This document shows positions 34,519 to 43,138 of a stretch of 64,000 bases of DNA, one piece after another. Source of the stretch: Virgisporangium aliadipatigenens (GTDB lineage: Bacteria > Actinomycetota > Actinomycetes > Mycobacteriales > Micromonosporaceae). The stretch spans positions 682,001 to 746,000 of the forward strand of contig NZ_BOPF01000002.1 of the NCBI RefSeq assembly GCF_016863615.1. The letters are read 5' to 3'. A program made the translations under genes and the position numbers. Numbering within the stretch: the stretch's first letter is position 1; each line of letters begins with the position of its first letter. Under the pieces are notes generated by a model. The model saw only the letters and a list, made by a program, of their open reading frames with translations, was not told the DNA's origin and did no database searches.

Positions 34519-35669
34519 CGCTGCCGTTCGGACCGTCCGATGTGGACGATCTGCGCGTCCGGCTGGCCCGCACCCGGTGGCCGGACGAGCCCGCGGGCGC
34601 CGGAGACCGGTACGGCCTGCCGCTCGCCGACGCCCGCGACCTCGCCACGTACTGGGCGGAGGGCTTCGACTTCGACGCGTTCGCGCATCGGCTCGACGCG
34701 CTGCCGCACCACGCCGTGCAGATCGACGGGGCGACCGTCCACTGTGTACACGCGCGGTCGTCCCGGCCGGACGCCACCGCGCTGCTGCTGACGCACGGCT
34801 GGCCCGGTTCGATCCTGGAGTTCACCGGCCTGCTCGACGCGCTCACCGAGCCGGATGGGCCCGACGTGCCGGCGTTCCACGTGGTGGTGCCGTCGATTCC
34901 GGGCTTCGGGCTGTCCGGCCCGACGCGGGACACCGGCTGGGGCACGGCGCGGATCGCGCGCGCGTTCGACGTTCTCATGAATCGGCTGGGCTACGACCGC
35001 TACGGCGCGCACGGCGGCGACTGGGGCGCCCTCATCACCCGGGAACTGGCCCTGATGGCGCCGCAGGCCCTGTCCGGCCAGCACCTGACGATGCTGCCGT
35101 GGGCCGTGGCGCGGCCCGGCGTCGAGGTGCCCGGCGCCGACCCGGAAACCGTCGCGGCGTCGGCCCGGCGCGCGGCGCTGGCCCGCCGCGACGAGCTGGG
35201 CTACGGCATCCAGCAGGGCACCCGGCCGATGACCCTCGCGTACGGCCTCACCGACTCGCCGGTCGGGCAGCTCGCGTGGATCGCGGAGAAGATCTACGCA
35301 TGGAGCGACCCGGCGTGCCGGCCGGACCGGGACACGATCCTGGCCAACGTGAGCCTGTACTGGTTCACCCGCACGGCCGGCTCGTCGGCGCGGCTGTACC
35401 GCGAGTACTACCGCTCCACTGTGGACACTGCCGCGCGCGGGGAGGGACCGGCGCGCGGCCACGTGCGCACCGGCGTCTCGGTCTTCCCGCACGACACCTC
35501 GTTGCCCGTGCGGGAGCTGGCCGAACGCCTCGACCCGGTCGAACGCTGGACGGTGCACGAGCGCGGCGGCCACTTCCCCGGCTGGGAACAGCCCGACGAG
35601 TTGGTCGCGGAGCTGCGCGAGTTCCTCGGCAGGAGGGGAGCGGGACGGCAGCACACGGCCGAAAGGTGA
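34515..35669 (+). CDS. epoxide hydrolase with N-terminal EHN domain
   Basis: 384 residues; the GTG at 34515 overlaps the esterase stop by four bases. The EHN-type N-terminal domain begins DVDDLRVRLARTRWPDEP. The alpha/beta domain has the oxyanion HGWPGS at 94-99, the nucleophile D169 in HGGDWG, and a C-terminal His in RGGHFPGWEQP. These are the features of microsomal-type epoxide hydrolases, which open epoxides to diols. Its stop codon is the loop of a strong hairpin. The upstream TetR regulator probably senses the substrate. Confidence 0.92.
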   Translation: MTLPFGPSDVDDLRVRLARTRWPDEPAGAGDRYGLPLADARDLATYWAEGFDFDAFAHRLDALPHHAVQIDGATVHCVHARSSRPDATALLLTHGWPGSILEFTGLLDALTEPDGPDVPAFHVVVPSIPGFGLSGPTRDTGWGTARIARAFDVLMNRLGYDRYGAHGGDWGALITRELALMAPQALSGQHLTMLPWAVARPGVEVPGADPETVAASARRAALARRDELGYGIQQGTRPMTLAYGLTDSPVGQLAWIAEKIYAWSDPACRPDRDTILANVSLYWFTRTAGSSARLYREYYRSTVDTAARGEGPARGHVRTGVSVFPHDTSLPVRELAERLDPVERWTVHERGGHFPGWEQPDELVAELREFLGRRGAGRQHTAER

Positions 35670-35685
35670 CCTTCCGACCGTGTGC
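35651..35685. terminator. hairpin with the stop codon as its loop
   Basis: Arms 35651-35666 and 35670-35685 are 16 bases long and pair at 14 positions; the three loop bases are the TGA of the epoxide hydrolase gene. On the minus strand both mismatches become G-U pairs, so the hairpin is stronger for transcripts from the kinase/GGDEF gene. It is probably a bidirectional terminator. Confidence 0.7.
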
Positions 35686-35735
35686 GCATCTGTACCCGTT
35701 GACACGTGCCGCACGGGGCATCGGTTCACGGGAAT

Positions 35736-38700
35736 CTATGGGCCGGCACACCTCACCCGGTCCCGCCCGTCCTGCTTGGCGACGTAGAGCGCGGCGTCGG
35801 CGCGGCCCAGCAGGTCCTCCGGCGCGTCCTGCCGGCGCGGCACCACGGCGGCGGCGCCGGCGCTGACCGTCACGATGCCCAGCTCGCTCGCCTCGTGCGG
35901 CAGGGCCAGCGCGGCGACGGCGGCGCGGGCCCGTTCGCCCAGCGCCGTCGCGCCCGCCCGGTCGGCGTCCGGCAGCACGATCGCGAACTCCTCGCCGCCG
36001 TAGCGGCACACCAGGTCCGTGGCGCTGCGGGTGCCGTGCGCCAGCGTCGCCGCGACCCGGCGCAGGCACTCGTCGCCGGCGACGTGGCCGTAGTGGTCGT
36101 TGTACCGCTTGAAGTGGTCCACGTCGAAGAGGACCAGCCCGAGCGGCTGGCCGCTGCGCAGCGCCCGGCTCCACTCCGACTCCAGCGTCCGGTTGAACCG
36201 GCGCCGGTTGGCCAGGCCGGTCAGCGCGTCCGTGCCGGAGAGCACCTCCAGTTGCCGGTTCGCGGCGGCGAGGGCCTCGGTGCGGTCGGCGACGCGTTCC
36301 TCCAGCGAACCGTAGAGGACGGCGTTGGCGAGCGAGACGATGAGCTGTCCGGTGATCAGCGTGACGGCGTCGAGGCGGTCGGCGGTGAACGCGCCGCTGC
36401 CGTGCTCGTTCGCCAGCATCAGCACGGCACGCGTCTCGCCCTGGTGCAGCACCGGCACCACGAGCAGCGAACATCGACCGAGCCCGGCGACGTAGGCGTC
36501 CCGCGCGAAGCGGTCGTCCCGGGTGGCGTCCTCGACGAGCAGCGGCTCACGGGTACGTTCGGCGTACCGGAACGCCGTGATCGGCAACAGCCCGCGCCGC
36601 CCGGCGTCCTCGACCGGCAGCGCCTGCTCCCCGGCCGAACCGGGCGCGGCCTGCGCCAGCAGGAACCACTCGCCGGTGTCGTCGTTGCGCAGCACCACCT
36701 GCACCCGCGTGGCGCCGGTGATGGCGGTCAGCTGCTCCACGATGGCGGTGTGCAGGCGTTCGAGGTTCGTCTCGGAGCTCAGTGCCTGCGAGGCGCGCAG
36801 GATGGCGAGCATGTCCAGCCGGTCGGCGTCCGCGTCGGACTCGTCGGCCGGTGCCGTGTGCCGTGGCGGCGGGGGCAGCTCGTGGCGCTCCTCCAGCCGG
36901 TGAACGGCCGCGTCGGCGCCCCACGTCCGGTAGCGGTCGCGCGCCTCGGCGAGCCAGCGCAGTCCGTGCCGGGGCAGGTCGTGCGCGAGGTGGAACAGGC
37001 CGAGGCGTTCGGCGATCAGCGCGTGGTGCCAGGGCCGGCCGCGCGGGCTCACCTCGCGCGCCGCCGCGTCGTACGCCGCCAGCGCCGCGGGGAAGTCGCC
37101 GGCGGCGTCGGCCCGTTCGGCGCGCACGAGGGCGGCCAGGTGGGCGACGTTCGCCGGGGCCTCGGCGGCGCGGGCGTCGAGCCACTCCAGGTGCCGGTCG
37201 AACTCCTCGGAAGGGCCGCCGCGCGCCAGTGCGAGGGCGCGCAGGAAGCGCAGCTGCACGTTCGGGTAGCCGGGGATGAAGGAGGCGAGTTCCCACGCAC
37301 GGGCCGTGTGCGCGTCGAGGGCCGCGGGGTCGTCGAGGACCGCCGCCGCGATCGCGGCGCAGATGTGCAGCATGCCGGTGGCGAGCGGGTTCCCGGCGAC
37401 CTCGGACTCGGTGAAGCCACCGCCGTGCATCAGGGCGTCGGCCAGTTGCCGGTACCCGGCGGCGTACTGGACGTTGAGCCGGTTGGCGGTGCGGGTCGCC
37501 ATCGCGACGGCCGCGTCGATCTCGGCGACGAACGCCTGCAGCGAATCGCCGCTGTCCAGCCGGGCCGGCAGCAGCGTCATGCTGGTGTTGCAGGCCATCT
37601 GCAGGTCGCCGCCGCGCAGCAGCCCCTCCCGGGCCAGGCGGGCCTGTCCGACGGTGTTCTCCAGCGGCTCCGCCCAGGGCTGCAGGTGCAGCGCGAACCG
37701 GTGGCGCAGCACCGACGTGTCCGGTTCGTAGCCGCGCGCCTCGGCCACCGCCAGCACGTGCCGGCCGACGGTGTAGCCGATGCGGTAGTCGTTCGAGGCG
37801 GCGGTCGCCATCGGGCCCACGATGGTCAGGTTGGCCGCCAGGCCGCCGGACGGGCCGTGCGCCACCCACATGCGCTGGCTCTCCAGCACGATCCACGCCA
37901 GCGTCACCTTGTCCCCGACGAAGAACGCCGTGGGCAGCAGCCGGTTGAACAGCCGCTGGGTCGCGCGCACCCGCGGCGGCAGGTCCTCGGGACGGGCCAG
38001 GTCGGCGGCGAGGTCCAGGTGCGCGGCCCACTCGGCGAGTTCGGCGCGGCGGGCCGGCAGCGTGGCGGGGAAGTCGGGGCCGGGCACCGGGTGGCCGAGC
38101 CGGGCGATCAGGTCCAGGCCCAGGGCGATGGCCTCGGCGTGCGCGTTGCGCTGGGTCAGGCTGCCGATCTGGATGCCGGCCGCCGGTTCCAGCGTCACCG
38201 GGTCGGGGTCGCGGCGCACCAGCGAGGCGTAGACGGCGTCGGCCTCGTCGAGGCGGCCGAGCGCGTGCAGGGCGGCGTGGCGTTCGATGTCCAGGTCGAT
38301 CAGCGCGGGGGTGTCCGGTGCGACGCCGAGCGTGTCCCACAGGGTCGCGGCGGCGCTCAGGTACCGCTCGGCGGTGGCGTGGTTGCTGATCCGCCACGCG
38401 TTCGTCGCGGCCGTGCGGTACAGGGCGATGATCGCCAGCGTCTCCTCGGGCGAGGTGTCCCGCGGCGCGGCGGCGAGGTACTGCTCGGCGGCCTCCACCT
38501 GCCGGCCGGTGCGGCGGGCCAGCCGGCGGGCGAGGGCGAGGTGCAGGGCGGTGCGCCGGTCCGGGTCGAGGCTGGCGTAGGCCGCCTGGTGCACGCGGTC
38601 GTGCCGGAAGCGCACCCGGTCGCCGTCGGGTCCGGCATCGCGGTCGATGACGAGCAGGCCGTCCTCCAGCGGCGGGGTGAGCCGTTGCAGCACCGCGCCG

Positions 38701-40622
38701 GTGCCCGGCAGCAGGTCCGGGGCGGGGTCGCCGGCGGCCGCCGCGAGCACCTCCAGCCGCACGTCGCCGCCGAGGCAGGCCATCATCTGCAGCAGTTCGC
38801 GGGAGAGCTCGGGCAGCCGGTCGATGCGCTCGCGCAGCAGGTCGACGACGTCGCCGCGGGAGACGACCCGGCGGATGGCCCGGTCGTCCCAGGTCCAGCC
38901 GTGCGCGCCGAGCACGAGGGCGTCCTCGTGGCGCAGCGTGTTGATCAGTTCGAGCGTGTCGTACGGGTTGCCGGCGGTCCACTCCCGCACGGTGTCGGCG
39001 AGTGCGGCCGCCCGTTCGGCCGGCAGCCGCAGCAGCTCGGTGAGCAGGGCGCCGAGGCCGGTCGGCGGCAGGTTCGACAGGTGCAGCGGCGGCGGTGCGA
39101 CCCCGAGGTGCCGCCACCGTTGCAGCATCGCCGTCAACGGGTGCGTCGGATCCGTGCCCGCCCCCCGGAACGCCCCCACCACCAGCAGCCCGGGCAGCGC
39201 CGACCCGGTCAGCACCGCGTCGACCAGCCCGAGCGTCGCCGGTTCGGCCCACTGGAGGTCGTCGACGACCAGCACCACCGGCCGGACCGGGGAGACGACG
39301 ACCCGCAGCACGTCGAGCAGCGCCTGCCGCAGCCGCACCTCCGCCTCCACCGGGTCGGTGGTGACCGACGCGTGGCCGGCGCCGAGCAGCACCGCGAACT
39401 CCGGCAGCGCGCCGGTGACGAGCCCCGTGTTCGGCCCCAGCACGTCGAGCAGGTGCCGGCGGGTCGCGGCCAGGTCGGTCTCGGTCTCGGCGAGCAGGCG
39501 CCGGCCGAGCGCGCGGACGGCCTGCAGCCCGGCCCCCTCCGCGGCGTCCTGCCGGAACTGGTCGGACTTGCCGACCACGAACCACCCGTCGCGCGCAAGG
39601 ACTTCCGGCCGCAACGCGTCCACCAGCGACGACTTCCCCACGCCCGGCGCGCCGGCGATCAACACGGCCCGGGCCGCGCCCTCCGACGCCTGCGCGAACG
39701 CCGACCGCAGCTGGGCCACCTCCTTGTCCCGCCCGACCGGCCGGGACGGCGCCACCAGCCGCGGCGGGAAGTCCCAGGCGCCGAGCCGGAACCGCAGCCC
39801 CGGCCGCTCCTCGACGGCGGCGAGGTCCCGGGCCAGCCCCTCGGCGCTCTGGTAGCGGCGGTCAGGTTCCTTCTCCAGCAGCCGCGCGACGATGTCGGCC
39901 AGCGCCGGCGGCACGTCCGGTGCCAGTTCGGTCAGCGGCGGCGGGACCCGCACCAGGATGTCGCGCACCAGCCGCAGTTCGTCGTCGCCCTCGACCGGCG
40001 GCCGGCCGGCGACCAGCCAGAACAGGACGGCCCCGACGCCGTACAGGTCCGCGCGGTGGTCGACCGGCTGGCCGGTGCGGCCGGTGCACTCCGGCGGCAG
40101 GAAGCCGAGCGTGTCGAGCGCGCCCCGGTGCACGGCGGCGCCGGGACGCCCCTCGGCGAACGTCGACGCCGAGTCGAAGTCGATCACCATCGGCCGCCGG
40201 TCTGCGCCCAGGACCAGGATCGACTCCGGGTTGAGGTACTTGTGCAGCACGCCGGCGTCGTGGATCGCGCCGACGACCGTCACCAGCCGGCGGGCGAACC
40301 CGAGCACCAGCGACAGCTCCAGCCGCACGTGGCGCAGCTGCGGACCGGCGCAGCCGGCGAGCAGCACCTCGTCGGGGCCGGCGCCGGGCAGCAGCCGGGG
40401 GACGCCCGGCACCTCGGCGAGGCGTTCCAGCAGGGTGATCTCGGTGTGCCGGCGGGCCGCGGCGAGCGGGCCCCGGTACTCCTTGCGGACCAGCACGCCC
40501 TCGGGGCCCTCGTAGCGGGTGATCCGCTTGCGTTCGTCCTCGTGCAGCACCGTGCCGCGCCGCTCGTCGGCGGGCGATTCCCGCACCGGCACGGTCCCCA
40601 CATCGGTCGTCTTCGGCAGCAC
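35736..40622 (-). CDS. pseudokinase-AAA ATPase-GAF-GGDEF fusion (probable diguanylate cyclase)
   Basis: 1628 residues. Domains in order: a protein-kinase-like domain (about 30-270), an AAA-type ATPase with GAPGVGKS near 328 and LVVDDLQWAE near 455, a long TPR-like helical region (about 600-1230), a GAF domain (about 1275-1420), a short coiled region and a GGDEF domain with GGEEF at 1542-1546. Up to the GAF domain this is the PknK-like large-ATPase plan. The kinase catalytic loop reads HKYLNPES, with Tyr129 where Asp is essential, and the DFG triad is DFD, so phosphotransfer is unlikely. The cyclase active site is intact, but the RxxD inhibition site reads SATD. The protein probably makes cyclic di-GMP in response to ligands. 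Confidence 0.9.
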   Translation of the reverse strand: MLPKTTDVGTVPVRESPADERRGTVLHEDERKRITRYEGPEGVLVRKEYRGPLAAARRHTEITLLERLAEVPGVPRLLPGAGPDEVLLAGCAGPQLRHVRLELSLVLGFARRLVTVVGAIHDAGVLHKYLNPESILVLGADRRPMVIDFDSASTFAEGRPGAAVHRGALDTLGFLPPECTGRTGQPVDHRADLYGVGAVLFWLVAGRPPVEGDDELRLVRDILVRVPPPLTELAPDVPPALADIVARLLEKEPDRRYQSAEGLARDLAAVEERPGLRFRLGAWDFPPRLVAPSRPVGRDKEVAQLRSAFAQASEGAARAVLIAGAPGVGKSSLVDALRPEVLARDGWFVVGKSDQFRQDAAEGAGLQAVRALGRRLLAETETDLAATRRHLLDVLGPNTGLVTGALPEFAVLLGAGHASVTTDPVEAEVRLRQALLDVLRVVVSPVRPVVLVVDDLQWAEPATLGLVDAVLTGSALPGLLVVGAFRGAGTDPTHPLTAMLQRWRHLGVAPPPLHLSNLPPTGLGALLTELLRLPAERAAALADTVREWTAGNPYDTLELINTLRHEDALVLGAHGWTWDDRAIRRVVSRGDVVDLLRERIDRLPELSRELLQMMACLGGDVRLEVLAAAAGDPAPDLLPGTGAVLQRLTPPLEDGLLVIDRDAGPDGDRVRFRHDRVHQAAYASLDPDRRTALHLALARRLARRTGRQVEAAEQYLAAAPRDTSPEETLAIIALYRTAATNAWRISNHATAERYLSAAATLWDTLGVAPDTPALIDLDIERHAALHALGRLDEADAVYASLVRRDPDPVTLEPAAGIQIGSLTQRNAHAEAIALGLDLIARLGHPVPGPDFPATLPARRAELAEWAAHLDLAADLARPEDLPPRVRATQRLFNRLLPTAFFVGDKVTLAWIVLESQRMWVAHGPSGGLAANLTIVGPMATAASNDYRIGYTVGRHVLAVAEARGYEPDTSVLRHRFALHLQPWAEPLENTVGQARLAREGLLRGGDLQMACNTSMTLLPARLDSGDSLQAFVAEIDAAVAMATRTANRLNVQYAAGYRQLADALMHGGGFTESEVAGNPLATGMLHICAAIAAAVLDDPAALDAHTARAWELASFIPGYPNVQLRFLRALALARGGPSEEFDRHLEWLDARAAEAPANVAHLAALVRAERADAAGDFPAALAAYDAAAREVSPRGRPWHHALIAERLGLFHLAHDLPRHGLRWLAEARDRYRTWGADAAVHRLEERHELPPPPRHTAPADESDADADRLDMLAILRASQALSSETNLERLHTAIVEQLTAITGATRVQVVLRNDDTGEWFLLAQAAPGSAGEQALPVEDAGRRGLLPITAFRYAERTREPLLVEDATRDDRFARDAYVAGLGRCSLLVVPVLHQGETRAVLMLANEHGSGAFTADRLDAVTLITGQLIVSLANAVLYGSLEERVADRTEALAAANRQLEVLSGTDALTGLANRRRFNRTLESEWSRALRSGQPLGLVLFDVDHFKRYNDHYGHVAGDECLRRVAATLAHGTRSATDLVCRYGGEEFAIVLPDADRAGATALGERARAAVAALALPHEASELGIVTVSAGAAAVVPRRQDAPEDLLGRADAALYVAKQDGRDRVRCAGP

Positions 40623-40649
40623 CCACCCCGGCCTGAGGCAAACGAGGCG

Positions 40650-40655
40650 CTAGAC
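40650..40655 (+). promoter_or_regulatory. candidate -10 element for the small gene at 40702
   Basis: TAGACT lies 46 bases before the ATG at 40702, giving a short leader that carries an AGGGGA ribosome site. Confidence 0.4.
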
Positions 40656-40701
40656 TGGTTCGGCAGATCTCTCGTTCTTCAGGTTGTTAGGGGAAAGTTC
40701 A

Positions 40702-41034
40702 ATGGCGGGTGGTAAGACCTCCAAGACCGCGCGCGCGTCAGTCGCAGCCGGTCAGCGTGGTGCAGCCGGTGGCGTCACCGTCCTGGGGGAGATGAAGTTC
40801 CTCATCCCGCTCAACCTGGGCAAGCACGTGTACGTCCGCAACATCTCCACCGGCCGCACCGAGCACTGCGCGACCGACTCGGACAAGCTGGTCGAGCAGC
40901 TGCGCACGCTCGCCACGGCCGGCCACGCCGCCAAGCTCCGTGACGAGGTGAAGCTCCTCCAGCAGGCGCACCCGGACCACGGCTGGGACAAGGTCGAGGC
41001 GAAGCTCGTCTCCGAGGGCGTCTTCGCCGAGTGA
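40702..41034 (+). CDS. small conserved-looking protein of unknown function
   Basis: 110 residues, ATG at 40702 with AGGGGAAAG upstream; an upstream TTG in frame is less likely. The first 25 residues are rich in Lys, Ala and Gly (GGKTSKTARAS), followed by a beta-rich segment (EMKFLIPLNLGKHVYVRN) and an acidic-basic helical tail. There is strong codon bias, so the gene is real. No domain was recognised. The stop overlaps the cobF start (GTGA), so it is co-translated with cobF, although no link to cobalamin is evident. Confidence 0.75.
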   Translation: MAGGKTSKTARASVAAGQRGAAGGVTVLGEMKFLIPLNLGKHVYVRNISTGRTEHCATDSDKLVEQLRTLATAGHAAKLRDEVKLLQQAHPDHGWDKVEAKLVSEGVFAE

Positions 41035-41843
41035 CCGAAGCGTCAGAGCGCGGCGTTCCCGACGGGGGCGCCGCGCTTTCTGGTGCCCGGAAACTGCTCG
41101 TCATCGGCATCGGTGCCGGTGACCCGGAGGACCTGACCCTGCGGGCCGTGCGCGCCATCGGCGAAGCCGACGTCTTCTTCCTGCTCGACAAGGGCGAGGC
41201 GAAGGAGAGCATGATCCGGCTGCGCCGGGAGATGCTGGCCGCGTACGCGAAGCCCGGCCACCGGGTCGCCGAGGGCGTCGATCCAGACCGGGACCGGCGG
41301 CCCGCGGACTATCCCGAGGCGGTCGCCGCGTGGCGGGCCCGGCGTGCGGAGATCACCGGCGACCTCATCAGGGGGCACCTGGCCGAGGGGGAGACCGGCG
41401 CGTTCCTCGTCTGGGGCGACCCGTCGCTCTACGACAGCACCCTCGGCGTGCTCGCCGATCTCGACGTTCCGGTCGAGGTGACGGTGGTGGCGGGCATCAG
41501 CAGCGTCTCGTCGCTCGCCGCCCGGCACGGGATCGGGCTCAACCGGGTCGGCGGTGCCGTCGCGGTGACCACCGGCCGGCGGCTCTCCGAGGGGTGGCCG
41601 GACGGGGTGGACGACGTCGTGGTGATGCTGGACGCGCGGCAGGCGTTCGCGGGCGTTCCGGCGGAGGGCGTCGAGATCTACTGGGGCGCTTACCTGGGCA
41701 CGCCCGACGAGCTGCTGGTCGCCGGCCCGCTCGCCGAGGTCGCGGGGGAGATCTCCCGCGTGCGCGCCGCGGCCCGCGCCCGGCACGGCTGGATCATGGA
41801 CACCTACCTGCTAAGGCGGACAACCACGCCACCGCCGCGCTGA
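41031..41843 (+). CDS. cobF: precorrin-6A synthase (deacetylating)
   Basis: 270 residues. The tetrapyrrole-methylase fold is clear: LLVIGIGAGDPEDLTLRAV near 23, FLVWGDPSLYDSTLGVL near 123, and VVAGISSVSSLAARHGIGL near 153. CobF-specific features include the HRVAEGVDPDRDR segment near 76. In the aerobic cobalamin pathway it methylates C-1 of precorrin-5 and releases acetate. It is encoded just after a 110-residue unknown gene and converges on cobK, with a 50-base overlap of the two 3' ends. Confidence 0.95.
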   Translation: MTEASERGVPDGGAALSGARKLLVIGIGAGDPEDLTLRAVRAIGEADVFFLLDKGEAKESMIRLRREMLAAYAKPGHRVAEGVDPDRDRRPADYPEAVAAWRARRAEITGDLIRGHLAEGETGAFLVWGDPSLYDSTLGVLADLDVPVEVTVVAGISSVSSLAARHGIGLNRVGGAVAVTTGRRLSEGWPDGVDDVVVMLDARQAFAGVPAEGVEIYWGAYLGTPDELLVAGPLAEVAGEISRVRAAARARHGWIMDTYLLRRTTTPPPR

Positions 41844-42522
41844 CGCCGCTCACGCGCGTCCCGGCCGTCTCCTCCCGCGGTCTTTCCGCGAGAACGACCG
41901 GAAGGCGCAGTTCTCGACAGGCGGTCAGCTTGGCGTCGGCGGCCCCACCGCTGTCCCGCGCGACCACCACGTCGATCGCGTGGCGGGTGAGCAGGTCGCG
42001 TTCGCCGTCGACGGTGAACGGCCCCCGCTCGCGCACCACGTGCAGCCGCCGGGGCAGGGGCGGGGCGGGCCGCTCGACGGTCCGGGCCAGGCACCACGCG
42101 TCGACGCCCGCGAACGCGGCCAGTCCACCGCTGCCCACGGCCAGGAAAAGACGTTCGCCCAGAGTGGGAGCCAGCGCGGCGGCGGCCTCGAGGGACGGCA
42201 CCCGCCGCCAGTCGTCGCCCGGCCGCTCCGTCCACGGTGGACGGACGAGGCGCAGCAGCGGCACGCCGACGGCGGTCGTGGCCGACGCGGCGGCGGCCGA
42301 GATGCCGGCGGCGAACGGGTGGGTCGCGTCCACGACCGCGTCGAAGCGCCCGACGCGCAGGTAGTCCGCGAGCCCGCCGCCGAACCCGCCCACCCGCACG
42401 TCGCCCTCCGGCAGCACCGGCGCGGCGGTCCGCCCGGCCAGCGACGACACCACGTCGAACCCGGGCAGCGCGCCGGCCAGCTCCCGCCCCTCGCCCGTCC
42501 CGCCCAGGATCAGCACCCGCAC
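41794..42522 (-). CDS. cobK: precorrin-6A reductase
   Basis: 242 residues from a GTG. The family markers are ILGGTGEGRELA near residue 5, VVDATHPFAAGISAAA near 63, and FLAVGSGGLAAFAG near 125, with DVVVARDSGGAADAKLTA near 184. It reduces precorrin-6A to precorrin-6B with NADPH, the step that follows CobF. The gene lies tail to tail with cobF and 10 bases downstream of a lipoprotein gene that could share its promoter. Other cob genes are not in the window. Confidence 0.95.
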   Translation of the reverse strand: MRVLILGGTGEGRELAGALPGFDVVSSLAGRTAAPVLPEGDVRVGGFGGGLADYLRVGRFDAVVDATHPFAAGISAAAASATTAVGVPLLRLVRPPWTERPGDDWRRVPSLEAAAALAPTLGERLFLAVGSGGLAAFAGVDAWCLARTVERPAPPLPRRLHVVRERGPFTVDGERDLLTRHAIDVVVARDSGGAADAKLTACRELRLPVVLAERPREETAGTRVSGVSAAVAWLSALAGRCP

Positions 42523-42532
42523 GGGACGATCG

Positions 42533-43117
42533 TTACACGACGGGCCAGTCGTGCGTCTTGCCGCCGCCCTGGGAGTGTTCGCTCTCGGAGTACCGAACGG
42601 CGCTCGGCCGGCTGTTGGGCACGTCGAACACGATCCATCCGCGCACGCAGGTGCCGGCCGCCAGCGAGTGCTCCCGCGGGTAGGCCGGCTGCGGGAAGGC
42701 GGGGTTGTCGAAGCCGTAGGCCGCCACGGTGGAGGTGTCGCCGAAGACCAGCGTGAACGGCTTCGTGTCGATCACCTGCACCAGGGAGGTGGTGCGGTTG
42801 CAGGTGCGCACGTCGATCGCCGCGAACTGGTGCCCGGCGGTCTTCGGCGTCGGCGGCTTCGCGCTCAGCGGCTGCTTGTACTCGAAGACCGTCACCTGCA
42901 GCGGTCCGCTCCACTCGGCGACCGACAGCGGGGTGCCGATCTGCGGCGGCGCCTCGGCCTTCGCGCTCGCGGCGGGTGAACCGGGGGGACCGCTGCCGGA
43001 CGGTGAACCGCTCACGGGGCGGGTGGCCGGCGCGGTGGCCGTGGGGCTCTCGTCGTCCCCACAGCCCCCGAGCGCGACCCCCGCCCCGAGAACGATCACC
43101 AGAAGTATCCTTCGCAC
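42533..43117 (-). CDS. lipoprotein with DUF4352-like domain
   Basis: 194 residues from the GTG at 43117. A lipoprotein signal (RRILLVIVLGAGVALGGC) with lipobox LGGC at about residues 16-19 is followed by a Ser/Pro-rich linker and a beta-sandwich domain. That domain contains TVFEYKQPL near 76, FAAIDVRTCNRT near 98 and CVRGWIVFDVPNSRP near 157, a DUF4352-type pattern. It should sit on the outer face of the membrane. TAACGT is seven bases before the GTG. A role in protecting or binding extracytoplasmic factors is common in the family but unproven. Confidence 0.85.
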   Translation of the reverse strand: MRRILLVIVLGAGVALGGCGDDESPTATAPATRPVSGSPSGSGPPGSPAASAKAEAPPQIGTPLSVAEWSGPLQVTVFEYKQPLSAKPPTPKTAGHQFAAIDVRTCNRTTSLVQVIDTKPFTLVFGDTSTVAAYGFDNPAFPQPAYPREHSLAAGTCVRGWIVFDVPNSRPSAVRYSESEHSQGGGKTHDWPVV

Positions 43118-43124
43118 TTACTCC

Positions 43125-43130
43125 ACGTTA
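43125..43130 (-). promoter_or_regulatory. -10 element for the lipoprotein gene, probable leaderless start
   Basis: On the minus strand TAACGT is seven bases before the GTG at 43117, although a weak GGAG is also present within that spacer. Confidence 0.4.
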
Positions 43131-43138
43131 CCGTGCCG

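Noticed and set aside
35706-40715. A 1669-codon open frame on the plus strand
   Set aside because: It is the antisense shadow of the 1628-residue pseudokinase/GGDEF gene; the minus frame has all domains, and the plus frame is only Arg/Gly/Val-rich, as expected from high G+C.
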